From Alopecurus myosuroides (taxonomy: Eukaryota > Streptophyta > Magnoliopsida > Poales > Poaceae), in the NCBI GenBank assembly GCA_028641055.1, contig CM054059.1, positions 112,046,263 through 112,110,262 on the forward strand: 64,000 nucleotides of DNA, given 5' to 3'. Each line of letters opens with the position of its first letter. Position 1 is the first letter of the stretch. Below, one piece after another: positions 23,128 through 34,995 of the stretch. The notes beneath the pieces were generated by a model that was not told where the DNA came from, did not search any database, and saw only the letters and a program-made list of their open reading frames with translations. Made by a program: the position numbers and the translations under genes.

Positions 23128-24573
23128 ATGGAAGGCGTAGAGGGGATGATGAAGGGACTTAGGTTGTCGGAGGAGGAATTGCAAGGAGTAACAATTGGAG
23201 GTAGAGGGGAAGGATCCACGGGAGGGGTGGAGATGCAGGCGGTGGGGAAATTGATCTCGGAGAAGCCAGCGCATGTGGACGCACTTATGCATTCTTTGGG
23301 GCCGATTTGGTGTCCAATGAAGGGCATCACAGTGAAGGATCTTGGTGAGAACATATTCCTGTTCACGTTCCACCAGGCATCAGGCAGGAAGAAGGCGGTG
23401 GAGGATGGCCCCTGGATGTTCGAAAAAGAGCTTTTGGTAATGGAGGAGTATGCGGCCAGCAAGGCTATTGATGAGTACATGTTCAACTCGATCCCGATCT
23501 GGGTTCAGGTGTCCAAACTACCGCTAGGATCCATGAATGGAGACACAGGAGAGATGATTGGGAACCGGATTGGGAAATTCATAGAAGTGGAAGGGCTGGT
23601 GAACGGGCTAGCTGTTGGAAAATATCTACGTGTCAAGGTCCGTATGGCTATTGATAAACCTCTGATGAGAGGCACGATGGTGGGCGCGGAAGGAGGAAAG
23701 ACTAGCAGGTGGTGTCCGTTTGTCTATGAATATCTACCAGACTTTTGCTACACCTGCGGCATCATTGGGCATACTGGGAAAGACTGCTCGAGGAGGTTGA
23801 AGAAGGGAGAAGAGCCCCAATTCGGAAGCTGGCTGCGTTGGATTCCACCGAGGAAAGTGTCATACACTGATAGTAGGAAGAGTTGGAGTGATGGTACTAG
23901 AAGGCAAGGGAGCTGGGGGAGCAGGGGTAGTGGCCATGGGAGCGAGGCTCCATCTTGGCGTAAGGACAATGGGCTATCAAGGGTGAATGCAAGGAGCAGT
24001 GAGGAGGACGGGAAGGAGGTGACCAGCCCGCTTAAACTAGCCAATACCACTACAGGGAAAGGAGTGGAACAAAGGACAAAGAAATGTCTGGCCTTCGGAG
24101 ATGTTGGTGGAAAAGAAGAGAGGGATAATGCTACTGCTAGTAAGCACGGAAGGGTTTTGGCTACAGTCAGTTCCACCAGCATTGCCAAAACAATAGTACC
24201 TCGAAGTTTGTCGGACAGCGGTAATGTCGGGGGTGCCACTGACTCCCTGTTGCTAGGAGATGACGGGCGCGCTGATATGGGGGTAACCAATATAAAAGAA
24301 GGACGATTGCCTCAGGAGGGCCTCACAGAAAAGAAGCAAAAGAAGTTTAAAAAGTTTGACAGGAGAGGTAGACAGCAAGGTGAGAACACGCCGGGATGTA
24401 GTGATGTTTCACTAGTGGGAACAAAGAGAGGTGTTGTTGCTATGGAGCCAGAAGAACGATCAGTACAGAAGAAGGCGAAGGAGGCTGATGTAGTGATGGG
24501 AGAGGGAGTTTCTGAAGTCACAACTAACCCAATGAACGCGGGGCTGCCAGGACAGCTCCGCGAGTCCCAATGA
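23128..24573 (+). CDS. LINE ORF1: DUF4283 and CCHC zinc-knuckle RNA-binding protein
   Basis: This intact 481-residue frame has a DUF4283-like N-terminal region (roughly residues 30-170, including the conserved GPW and WVQ stretches). A CCHC knuckle follows at residues 207-220 (CYTCGIIGHTGKDC), then a long basic, low-complexity C-terminal half. LINE ORF1 proteins of this type coat the element RNA to form the retrotransposition particle. The start is the first ATG after the target duplication. Its stop overlaps the ORF2 start as ATGA at 24570-24573, suggesting coupled translation of ORF2. No disruption is seen, in contrast to ORF2. Confidence 0.88.
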   Translation: MEGVEGMMKGLRLSEEELQGVTIGGRGEGSTGGVEMQAVGKLISEKPAHVDALMHSLGPIWCPMKGITVKDLGENIFLFTFHQASGRKKAVEDGPWMFEKELLVMEEYAASKAIDEYMFNSIPIWVQVSKLPLGSMNGDTGEMIGNRIGKFIEVEGLVNGLAVGKYLRVKVRMAIDKPLMRGTMVGAEGGKTSRWCPFVYEYLPDFCYTCGIIGHTGKDCSRRLKKGEEPQFGSWLRWIPPRKVSYTDSRKSWSDGTRRQGSWGSRGSGHGSEAPSWRKDNGLSRVNARSSEEDGKEVTSPLKLANTTTGKGVEQRTKKCLAFGDVGGKEERDNATASKHGRVLATVSSTSIAKTIVPRSLSDSGNVGGATDSLLLGDDGRADMGVTNIKEGRLPQEGLTEKKQKKFKKFDRRGRQQGENTPGCSDVSLVGTKRGVVAMEPEERSVQKKAKEADVVMGEGVSEVTTNPMNAGLPGQLRESQ

Positions 24574-27500
24574 AGCTAGGGGGATGGAATGGCCGGGGTT
24601 TGGGGAATGGCCCGGCCATTAATGGTCTTCTGGATGTCCAGAAGAGGGAGGACCCTGATGTGTTGTTTGTGTCGCAGACTAAATTGAAGGAGAGGAGGTT
24701 GGAGTGGCTAAGGTGGAAACTTGGTATGCCTAACATGATTGTTAAGGATTGTGAGGGGAAGAGTGGAGGGCTAGTGCTGTTTTGGAAGAATACGGTCAAG
24801 CTGAAGATGATCGGTTTCAAATCAAAATATCATATAGATACGGAGATTACTGAAGCTGATGGGTTTACGTGGAGGTTTACGGGTATTTATGGTGAACCGA
24901 AAGTTGAGGAGAGGGAAAAACATGGAAATTGCTTCGGTCTCTAAAACACCAAAGTGACAAGCCATGGCTCTGTATAGGCGACTTTAATGAGATCTTGCAC
25001 TCATGGGAGAAGGAAGGGGGAGCACCAAAACCGCGGCAGCAAATGGATAGATTTAAGGAGGCATTAGAGTTCTGTGAGTTGGATGACTTGGGATTTGTGG
25101 GTGATGTCTTCACGTGGAGGAATCACAGTCATTCAGCTGACAAATATATACGTGAGCGGTTGGACAGAGCGGTTGCGACGCCAAGTTGGAGGCAAAGATT
25201 CCCGGCATATAAAGTGTTAAATGCTGAACCACGCCACTCAGATCACAGGCCGGTCATTGTTGGTACACACGGGGGTGTGTGTAAGCGGAAGGGCTCGGCT
25301 AGGGGCCATAGGCCTAGGTTCGAGGCAAGATGGATGGAGGAGGAAGATTGTAAGAGCATTGTGGAAAATAGTTGGGCTCGGAAGATACAGGTGGAAGGTA
25401 CAGGCGTGATGGGGGCAGTGAAAGGGGTATTAGGTGAATTGACTGATTGGAGCCGAAATACATTAGGGGACCTCGAAAAACGCATTAGCCGACTAAAGAG
25501 AGAACTGGAAGGGTGGCGGAATAAGATAATCTCTCCAGAGCAGGTGCGCAAAGAGCAGGTGTTGAGGTTCAAATTGAGCAGGTTGGAGGAGCAGAAAGAA
25601 ATATACTGGAAGCAAAGGGCGCACGCTCACTGGTTGCACGAGGGGGACCGTAACACGAAGTTTTTCCATAGCTATGCCTCGGAAAGAAATAAGTTCAGCC
25701 GTATCACCAAACTGAAGTTGGAGGATGGCGGTGTGGTGGAGACGGAGGAGGCCATGAAAGAGGTGGCAACTAATTATTTTTCCAACCTGTTTACGTCTTC
25801 CACAGGTACACGGATGGATGAACTACTACACCATATTGATCATCGTGTGACGGATCAAATGAATGAGGTGGTGTGTAGTCCGTTCACTTCAAGGGAGGTG
25901 GTGGAGGCACTCGATAGCATTGGTGATCTTAAGGCACCGGGTCTAGATGGGATGCATGCAATCTTCTATAAGAAGTTCTGGGACATTGTTGGAGAGAAGG
26001 TAACGGAGGAAGTTCTTAACGTTCTTAATGGGGGACCCATGCCGGCTGATTGGAATGAGACATGTATTGTGCTCATCCCGAAGGTGTACAAACCAGAGAG
26101 CATGAAGGACTTGAGGCCAATTAGTCTTTGCAACATGGTGTATAAATTGGTCTCCAAAATATTGGCAAACAGACTGAAGCAGATTTTAGATGAAATTATC
26201 TGGCCCAACCAAAGTGCTTTTGTGCCGGGAAGGTTGATCACGGACAATATTCTGTTGGCTTATGAGTGCACACATTTTATGAAGAGCAAGAGGACGGGAA
26301 AAAGAAGGATATGATGCAGTTAAGCTTGACATGAGCAAAGCTTATGACCGGGTTGAGTGGCAATTTGTGGAACGTATGATGAGGAAGATGGGTTTCGCGG
26401 ACAGATGAGATTGCACTAGTTATGAGGTGTGTGACCTCGGTCAGCTATCAAGTCAAGCTGAATGGTGATCTATCGGATGTGATAACCCCTCAGAGAGGTC
26501 TACGGCAGGGAGACCCCCTCTCCCCATACTTATTTCTTATTTGTGCGGAGGGGTTCTCATCACTGTTAAATAAAGCTGATATGAGAGGGGAATTAGAGGG
26601 CATCCAGATTTGTACGGGAGCACCGAGTTTTAACCATCTACTGTTTGCAGATGACTCACTGGTACTTATTAAAGCGTCAAGTGAGAGTGCCAAGTCTCTG
26701 CAAAATTTACTACAACTTTATGAGGTTTGTTCGGGGCAAACTATAAATTTCGAGAAGTCTTCGGTGATGTTCAGCTCTAATACTAAGGTACAAGATAAAG
26801 AAAAAGTGATGCCCAAGTTGCATATTAGAGCGGAGGCAAGGACAGAGAAATATCTTGGGTTACCTGTGTATGTTGGCCGGTCAAGAGCGAAAACTTTTGA
26901 GTACCTGAAAGATCGTATGTGGAAGAAAATTCAGGGGTGGAAGGAGAGACTACTCTCAAAGGCGGGGAAGGATATCTTGATAAAGGCTTGTGCCCAGGCT
27001 ATCCCCACTTTTGCCATGTCCTGTTTTGATCTCACTAAGACACCGTGTGACCAAATGGGGACGTTGATTTGTCGATACTGGTGGGCGCAGCATGATAAGG
27101 AGAACGAGATGCACTGGTTGAGTTGGGAACAACTTTCAAAACCGAAAAGTGAGGGGGGGCTGGGATTTCGTGACCTCCACGGCTTCAATCTCGCAATGCT
27201 AGCAAGGCAAGGGTGGCGAATGCTCACTAATCCGGACTCACTCTGTGCTAGAGTCCTGAAGGCGAGGTATTTCCCCACCACATCCATACTGGAGGCTACT
27301 GAAACACCCGGTATTTCCTACTCATGGTGGAGTATTTTGAGAGGTATTAAGCTGTTGAAGGAGGGCATCATTTGGCGCATTGGGGATGGCGCCTCGGTGA
27401 GAATCTGGGAAGATCAATGGATAAACAGAGAAGGCTCCCGTGTACCGGTTACACCTAAGGGCCACTGCTTACTATACAGGGTTCATGAACTTATAAATCC

Positions 27501-28647
27501 GATTACAAATCAGTGGGATGATGAGCTGGTCCGTGATACTTTCTGGGAAATGGATGCAGCAATAATCTTGGCTACTCCTATTAGACCGGAGTTTGAGGAT
27601 GTTCCTGCATGGTACTTCGATAGCAAAGGGATCTTTTCGGTCAAATCTGCCTACAAAGTGGTTGTGCGGCAGCGGGACAGTGAACACGAAAATTATACTG
27701 AAGGTTCATCTGTCAACTCGTTTTGGAAGCAGCTTTGGGGTCTGCCATGCCTGCCCAAAGTTAAGCAATTTATGTGGCGTCTAGCGCATAATAGCCTTCC
27801 GTTGCGAGTAAACATTAACCGAAGGGGTTTGAAGTGTGACACGCTCTGTGTCTGTTGCAAGAGATTGGATGAAGATGGGGCACATTTGTTTCTCAAGTGT
27901 AAAGATGCAAAGAAAGTGTGGGAAGGGCTCGGACTACAAGTGCTGCGTGATCAACTGAGCAATTATGAGAATGCCCAATCAGTTCTACACGAAATACTAC
28001 AGCTCAATGATGAGCAGAAGGCCCTCAGTTGCTGCCTGTTGTGGCGTAGTTGGCTAAGGAGAAACAAAATTAATGCCGAAGGTAAGACCACATCATTGGA
28101 GGATTTGATGGGGCAAATCAGGTACTGGGCAAGCGAATCATTGCATACCTGTCGGCCGAAGAATGGTGGTGCAGATAAAAAACGAGCAGCAAAATGGCAG
28201 CCACCAGGCGAAGATCTGATCAAAGTGAATCTGGATGGTGCGTTTCAACCGAGTATAGGCCATGGAGGTTGGGGTTTTGCTGCTCGTGATGATACTGGAG
28301 CTATCCGTGGCTCTGGACTGGGTGTCATTCCAAGAGCCAGGAGCGCACTGCAGGCCGAAGCGACGGCATACGGTGAGGCGCTGCACGCTGCTGCTCACTG
28401 GGGGATGGGTCGGATCATCCTGACTGATTCCCAAATCCTGGCGGAAGCGCTTGAGAGCACAGCGTTCGACCTGGCACCTGAAGGACTCATTTTCAGAGAG
28501 CTGCGTTCGTTCATCAGGCTAAACTTCATTTCTGTTGCTGTGAGTTTCGCCCCTAGAGGTTGTAACAAATTAGCACATGAATTGGCAGCGCTTGGCTCGG
28601 GCCAAGAGGCTGAGCCTGGAGTCTGTATGTTCGGTGTTGGCCAGTGA
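24570..28647 (+). pseudogene. LINE ORF2: endonuclease / reverse transcriptase / RNase H, three frameshifts
   Basis: Three frames must be joined. 24570-24944 holds the start of the EEP endonuclease. 24929-26314 holds the rest of the endonuclease (GDFNEI, SDHRPV) and the start of the reverse transcriptase (KAPGLDG, RPISL). A short block at about 26307-26408 contains LDMSKAYDR. 26422-28647 holds FADDS (from 26644), the zf-RVT region (FMWRLAHNSLP, CVCC) and a C-terminal RNase H (VNLDGAF, AEATAYGEAL, TDSQ). Frame changes lie near 24920, 26300 and 26405, all apparently single-base indels, so the protein cannot be made whole. In the endonuclease the expected ETK catalytic motif reads QTK, a Glu-to-Gln change that should impair cleavage. 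The polymerase Asp pair is retained. Confidence 0.9.
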
Positions 28648-28709
28648 GTTCACTGTGCCTGGTTAATGGAATAAATGGAGTTCCTAGTCAAAAAAAAAAG
28701 AAAGATCCA

Positions 28710-30586
28710 GAGCATGCCGCGGCGTCAAAGACATAGATGGCGACATCGTGGGTGTCCAGAACACTGCCACAGGACATGCATAAATTCAGTTTTTTAAACT
28801 CGAACTCTAAACATTTCAGTTTACAATTTATGTGATGCCATTGAAAATTTATTCCGAAATTCAAACATAATCCTCGGAGTATATCATAATATGTAGTCTA
28901 TGCAACCTAGGCCACTCAAACTAAATGACATTATCATTCATGTATACAATCTAGTACATACATCAGAGATGGGTAACATGTCAGGGCGCCGGTCAGTTAC
29001 ACTTTATACATGTGGATGCTTGCGCTTTGGGCTCCCTATTTGCAGGATTGCACTGCAGGGATCTTTTGGTACTGTGGTAGAGAAGAGCTAACAGACGTTC
29101 ATACAGATACATGCCCATGCACAACATTTACCTGATACAACTTTTTTCTTTTGGTTGAACTGCTCCTAGTCGTCATCAGGGATATCCTTTCGGACAACAG
29201 AGAAAGCGACCATCAAGCAAACACATCCGATTGAAATCAGAAAAATAAGGCAAGCGCATGTTGACGTTGCTAGATAAAAAAATTCTTTGTAGAGAAGAAC
29301 CTTTACGAAGGAAACAATCTTAGCTAAGAGATGATGTCGTAGTTAGCCGATGCAAACTTCTGACAATGAGGTCAGACAAACTCCCAAGAGTCTTGGGGTC
29401 AAAATCAGAGCAGCTCAAGAGGAACTCTTCTGATGTCAACTCCATCACCATCCTGCATAAGCTGGAGGCTGTAATAATGACCGGTGAAGCTTCTGTAATT
29501 CCTATAAGCAATCACACATATTCATATTTACTGGTCAGCTCACATTCAAGAAAAAGAGTTACTTATCAGCTCAAAACACGAAAGTCGCATTTTCAACAAA
29601 AATAGATTTACCGGTCAGCTCATGAAGATAATCAATAGAAAAATGAAAGCCGATATTGAATAGCATGATATTTAGGTATGGATTAGTTCATACTGGCAGT
29701 CTATGTACGGTATCCTGCTTTAGGAGTATGGCGGATTGCCAGGTAACCGACAACAGAGCTTCCAGCAACAATAAAATTCTTTGCCATGGTTTCTCAAACT
29801 TAGCAACCCACTCCGCAAAAAGGAATTTGATGTTATTAGGAGAGTAATTGTAAATGTAACTACCATTTAAGAGTTAGTTAGGGATGTGGGAGCTTGCCAG
29901 TGTGGCGGCTTCTGCTTGGGGAGCGGCGTTGCAGGAGGCCAGCCTAGGGGCGACAGAGGTTGGCACATATGCTTGGCGGCGGTGGATTCAGCGCAAGCAA
30001 TGGCCGCGAACAAGACAGAGTAGGGGAACCAGGCGGCGGCGGTGCCGGATTGTGGTGATGAGGGCGGCGGCGTGCGTGATGTGGTAACGACGTATCTTCG
30101 CGAGCGGGTTATTTTGGGCTTGGCCCACAGCGCATTTTCGCGAGAGCGGACGGATGGAGAAAGAGTTGGACGTACTGTGCCGACTCCCATTTAATAGCAA
30201 AGATAAAAGAAGATAAAGAAAAGATTTAATAGTAAAGATAAGGCTGCATGCATGTAGCTAACAAATCTAACAAACTTGATAAGATAAGACGACATGCAAG
30301 GTAAAAAAATTAGTGCGGTGGCAATTTTCTGTAATTTTAGTGAAGTGTGACACCATACCACCACAGCAACCTTAATAGTAAAGATATTGTCCATATGCCT
30401 GTTTCTGTTTAGCGCAAAGAAAACAAAAAATTGCAACTTCTTATAAATCCAGTTGTTTGGAAAAGATCCTAATTATACAACAACCACTACTGAACCTAAA
30501 TCGCTCAATGACCGGAACATGGTACAATCATGGCTCAACCAATGGCCGAAAGTAGATCACATACAAGAGAAAGGAGAGGAACTCAC
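28710..30586. other. Unassigned, possibly host-derived DNA
   Basis: This stretch lies right of the LINE, with no complete gene. A minus-strand frame at 29320-29511 (contains SDFDPKTLGSLSDLIVRSL) has exon-like composition but no family I recognise. 29880-30190 is GC-rich and carries gcccaaaata and tggcccac sequences resembling a gene 5' region. Confidence 0.35.
29320..29511 (-). other. Possible exon of unknown protein
   Basis: A 63-residue minus-strand frame shows leucine/serine-rich helical-looking content (EEFLLSCSDFDPKTLGSL). No convincing splice pair or homologous family is recognised, so this may be chance. Confidence 0.2.
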
Positions 30587-30683
30587 CTAAACCACAAAGA
30601 TGAAGTAGAGGACCCAGCGGATGTGAACTTGTCGTTGTCGCTCAAACTTCCTCGCACCCTTGCCAGTGTCACATAAGGTGAAT
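30587..30683 (-). other. Exon-like segment A (minus strand)
   Basis: Bounded on the minus strand by the acceptor cttacag and the donor ttag/gtgag. About 1 kb away, 31618-31696 is similar in its 3' half and in the intron sequence that follows (both read as a variant of cggtcattgagc), so the two derive from a duplication. No protein domain is apparent. Confidence 0.35.
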
Positions 30684-31376
30684 CTGTAAGAAAATCAACA
30701 ATACCACAAAGATCAGGTTACCAAATGCAAAGGTTTGAGCACCTGGTAATAAATCAAAGGGAAAGAATATATCGAGGCATATTCAATACAGTTACTACAT
30801 GATTCAATGTTTACTACCCACTAAATTTTGGAAACTACACACAAAATGCATGGTTGTCTGCAACTGCACACACAAACAGCTGACAGCAAGTAAATTGACA
30901 CTTGTTCTCAATAGTTTGAATTTAAATCTATTCCAAGTATCTCAACAGTGACACTTTGTGCATTTTCAGCCCTAGAATGCTTCCGAGAGCAACACCACCA
31001 GATCCATGCAAAATTAGGCATGATACTAATTCTCATCAACTAAACAAGGGTAACCACTTCCCTGCTGCGCAACAGGAGCATTATAACTAGGACCCAATTG
31101 GATGGCTATTTATTAGTCAAAACGGGGGTATTTTTTCACGGACCTAACGAGGCCCTGCGAAAAATACTGCGTGCATGGCCGGCTAGGATACGGCTCCGTA
31201 ATCCCTCACGACAATCCAAGCGCGCCCCTAGGGAAATATGTAGATCATGCAAACACAACCGAATACCAAATAAGTAGATCGTCATCGGCTCGATGGCCAT
31301 AGCACAGAATAACCATCCCTCGACCCATGACTTCACCTAACACGCAGGGGAGACAAGGGAAGAAGCACCAGCTCAC

Positions 31377-31447
31377 CTAAACCATGGAGACTAACAAGAG
31401 ACCGCCACTGCCAGCCAAGATTCGTCCCGGTCTAATATCTCCTTTAC
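31377..31447 (-). other. Exon-like segment B (minus strand)
   Basis: Bounded on the minus strand by the acceptor gtatttcag and the donor gtttag/gtgag. It shares the ...ttag/gtgag ending with the segments on either side. No coding domain is visible. Confidence 0.3.
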
Positions 31448-31617
31448 CTGAAATACAAAAACATAAAATGACAACAAGTCATTGGCTAATTATACAGCAA
31501 CAGACACTACACCTAGGTCATCGGCTCAATGACCAGAACACGGTACAGTCATGGCTCGATCGAAGGAAGGAACACAGATCACATACAAGAGAAAAGGAGA
31601 GGAACAAGAACACTCAC

Positions 31618-31696
31618 CTAAGCCACCAACATGAAGTAAAGGAATCAGCGGTTGTGATATTGCCATCGTCGCATGGAGCAACCTTGCTGGCGAAAC
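31618..31696 (-). other. Exon-like segment C (minus strand)
   Basis: The acceptor cctacag and donor cttag/gtgag bracket 79 bases related to segment A (30587-30683). The downstream intron resembles that of A for about 100 bases. Duplicated, alternative-looking exons of an unrecognised transcript are the simplest reading. Confidence 0.35.
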
Positions 31697-32401
31697 CTGT
31701 AGGAGAATCAACAATATGACAAAATCAGGTTTATCAATTGCAAGATTCAAGAATGCTGATAATTCACAGGAACGGCATGAAGCACATTCAGTAGAGGCAA
31801 GCATGGTAACATCTGATCGCGATTCTAGAACTAGCCTAGCAGCATTGGTTAGAAATAACTAAGCATACACATGCTAGAATGTTAATCGGGAAGAAATAAT
31901 TTACTCGAGAAGCATGTCAGTGAACTCAGCAGCTATTAAACATAGGCAATTAAGACGGACCACATGGAGAACAACACTAACATACACATACACACTACAC
32001 GGGCATGGTTATATAACAATGTCATTAAAAAATGAAGTAAACTGAAGTTGATCTACATTGAGCTGTGAAGCTCAAAAAAATCAAAAGAAATTGCTTTAGA
32101 TATCATTTTATTCATAGCACAAGAGCAAAAATATTCTGTTCTTAAAAGCTTGTTCTTGAGCCTAAACCAAGTAAAGAAATCTGACCAAATAGGCGAGCAC
32201 TTCGTAAGAATGTCACCTACTCTTAATCAAACCATCAAGACTAACTAAAAACACTAATAACAGCTACACAGTGATCTAAATTCTCAAAGGATCCACTATA
32301 CAGTCCATCCAATGGAGAAATCAATAGTTAAACAGAAGTTATACAAGCTTGAATTAAGATGGTACAGCCTACAATAATTATGGAGGTGAGACAAGCAATC
32401 A

Positions 32402-32541
32402 TCTGGCTCAACACGGATAGTCACGTACTCAATGACATCAAGCAGGAGGGAGTCATTGTACCCATATGGCCCTTTACCATTCATCAAGATGTTGTCAGGC
32501 GCCCTGTGCTCCTTCCCAGCGTCGAGCATTGTGCTCAGACC
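32402..32541 (-). pseudogene. Multicopper oxidase (SKU5-like) exon fragment
   Basis: The minus-strand frame contains LDAGKEHRAPDNILMNGKGP followed by YGYN and IEYVTIRVEP. This matches the conserved PDGVLINGKGP...Y.YN...YETI.V.PG block of plant SKU5/laccase-like cupredoxin proteins. An acceptor-like ctgtag precedes it. Similarity stops after VEP, no neighbouring cupredoxin exon is seen, and several conserved residues are replaced. It is a gene relic rather than a working gene. Confidence 0.55.
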
Positions 32542-34099
32542 CTACAGAATAGAAACACAATTCGCTCAAGAAAAATCCATAAATCAGATAACCAAAACAT
32601 CTACTCTAGAAAATCAGCAGTAACACTGTAGCAATTACTTCAAAAAGTACACGAGTTATTGATGTATACTCTCAAAGGTCGGTACCGAATTAGATCCCAA
32701 AATCTTATACACGTGGTTGATGTACTAAGATAGGAATCAATTAACCATCATGGGTTTTAGATCAGGACGTGATCAACTACTTCAAGCTAGCTCATCCATA
32801 TAAAGGTGCTTTGGAAAAAGAAAATGCAGCTCACCGAATCAGGTGTTATGTAGTGGCTGATAGAATAGTATGTAAACATTTTAAACCAACAAAAGGAAAC
32901 TCAGATGCATCATATAGGTGCAAGCAAATCTCTGATCCATTATATATGCGCTTTTGGCAAAACGAAATCGTATCTCACATAGAGACTGTATGAATGCTTG
33001 ATTGGATAACTGAATGTGATCGCAGAACACAACACTAGAAAGTAGAGATAGATGATGGGTTACATGGATGAAGGCATGCAACAGCAGCAGGCTCGAGTCA
33101 TCAGTAGGGTCGGGGCAGTGGTGTTTGCGCTGTCGGTCTGGAAAGACCCGAGCAGGAGGCATCGGGCGCGGCGCTGGTCGCCATCCGGAGTCGACACCGA
33201 CAAGAGTGCCGATGTGGTCAGCACTAGCCAACGAGCTGTGTAGGTCCTCCTACTGTCTCTGAACAAAATGAGTAGCTTACTTAACAAAAGAGTAAAATGA
33301 GTTTTAAAGAAATGAGCAGACTTTATTATATTACAACAGTAGTAGGATATCAGATGCAAAACTACAACGATTACTTCAAAAAGTATATACAAGTTATTGA
33401 GGTATGCTCTCAAAGGGCAGTATCAAATCAGGTCCGAAATCTTATATATGTGGTTGATGTACTAAGATAAGAATCAGTAAACTGCCATGGAGTTAGGATC
33501 AGGACATGATAAACTTCTCCAAACCAAGCTACCTACCTACAATAACCTGGCGCCTATTGCGCCCCAGCTACCTTATACATCAATTTTAAGAGGAAAAAAC
33601 AAATACTAAACGGTACGAAGCAACCATCTAAAGCACCAGGGTATGTAAGAAACAAAAGCCTTGCTGTCTAACAAGTAACAACTCCTGAGGCTCATAAGGC
33701 ACCAGAGTACGAACGAACATGTTTCTAGTGATTGCTATATCTAGTTGCTGTAGTTTGGAAGCCAAACTATTATTAGTGGCACATTTTAAATTACCAAGCA
33801 GTGTTGTGCACACATCGTCTACCCTGCTGGGACAGATACACAAGGGAAGAGACAATTTGCTGATACAAACTCCTGCAGCCTCGTGCACACATCCGGCTGT
33901 GGCCGGCACCTGCCAGTGAGCTGCGAAGCCACTCCCGCTCAAACTATCTCCCAGATGCTTAGTTTGCTCAAGATCATTTTTTTCCTCTCTCAAATCGGAA
34001 GGAATATGTTAGGGCATATTGAACCACACAATCAACCAGTACGCACAGATGGGTGAAGCTGCGTACCAACATACAGATAAGGAGCGGGAAAGAGTATTC
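32542..34099. other. Unassigned DNA with exon-like minus-strand pieces
   Basis: A short duplicated stretch (acttcaaaaagta...gagttattga...tgctctcaaagg) occurs at about 32636 and again at about 33371. 33045-33240 is GC-richer and open on the minus strand without a recognised domain. Otherwise nothing is identifiable. Confidence 0.3.
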
Positions 34100-34650
34100 T
34101 CAGCCTCAGATGCTACGACGGAGCTGCTGCTCCAATGGACGATGCGGAGGCGGCGACCTGGGAGATCCCTTGACCAATCCCTGGCGGCATGAGCGCCGCA
34201 GGAACAGCAGCGGCCGGCGTCGGTGACGACCACCGCCCGTTGTCTTGTTGGAGCCACGCTGCAGGAGGCGGCGACTAGCCGGCGCGCCTAGGGTTTCGTC
34301 GGGGGGCAGCGATTCGACAGTTCCGCGCCATGGGACCAGTGTAGGAGGCGATGTCGGTGCGGTGGTGTGTGGCGCGAGTAGTCGCCGGAGCCGGACGGAT
34401 TCGAGCGGAGAGGGAGGCCGCGGCAAAGGGGAGCTGGAGGAGGAGAGTGAAGCGTCGCCGCTCGCGATTCGCGAAGGACATGGTGCGTACAAAGGGGTGG
34501 GGTTGGGCGCTCCTCGTCTCATGGTTTCAGCCCACAAGTTTCCGTCGGCCCAAACCAGAATTGAATATCCGTGGCGGGCTTTAGTCAGCACCTCAAATTT
34601 TCGTTTTGGCGGGTACAGCCATGCATACATCTTCTTAGAGATCTAATCCC
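34100..34650 (-). other. GC-rich gene-like 5' region
   Basis: On the minus strand this contains gaaaccctaggcg, a motif common in plant 5' leaders, and is strongly GC-rich like grass first exons. Several overlapping frames are open on both strands and none shows a domain. It could be the start of the transcript whose exon-like pieces lie at 30587-33240. Confidence 0.3.
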
Positions 34651-34987
34651 AGGGCTATTGGAGGCCCCTTCTTGCTCCAAGGTCTAGGCCCACCTGTCGG
34701 CGTGTTACCGCCTCGGCCGTGCGTGTGAGACGTTGCCTCCGCTCGTGTACGGGCGACTCGGGGTCGGTTCCATCCATTCTTTTTTTTAGGGGAGTCCCAG
34801 GTAGTTGTGTGCTATCGTTTGACATGGATGGCAGAGGCTTTCTTGGCTCATCGCTGCTCAACAGCCATCGCTGCAAACGCCCCGTGGGTGTGGTCCTTGC
34901 TGCGTCTGCGCTGTCCACCGCCCCTGCTCCGTCCCCATCGGCCGATGGCGGCGATATTTTGTTCCACAAAAATCCGCCACTGCTCAA
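34651..34987. other. Flank of the hAT insertion, degraded gene-like DNA
   Basis: GC-rich sequence with no certain frame. Together with 36128 onward it forms the locus that received the hAT element. Confidence 0.3.
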
Positions 34988-34995
34988 GCCAAGAG

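Larger units (their letters stand above)
23096..28697 (+). mobile_element. Full-length LINE (non-LTR retrotransposon)
   Basis: A 5.6 kb element with ORF1, ORF2 and a short A-rich tail is flanked by the 12-bp duplication aagaaagatcca (23084-23095 and 28698-28709; the first As are ambiguous with the tail). The 5' leader is only about 30 bases before ORF1. The domain order (CCHC-type ORF1; endonuclease, reverse transcriptase, zf-RVT and RNase H in ORF2) is that of plant L1-type LINEs. Confidence 0.93.

Noticed and set aside
30191..30436. 81-residue minus frame with hydrophobic segments
   Set aside because: AT-rich sequence gives spurious Phe/Leu/Ile-rich translation. No homology or splice context is seen.
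34106..34646. Frames of 174 (minus) and 133 (plus) residues
   Set aside because: The GC-rich segment is open on both strands with low-complexity Ser/Pro/Arg content. No domain supports either.
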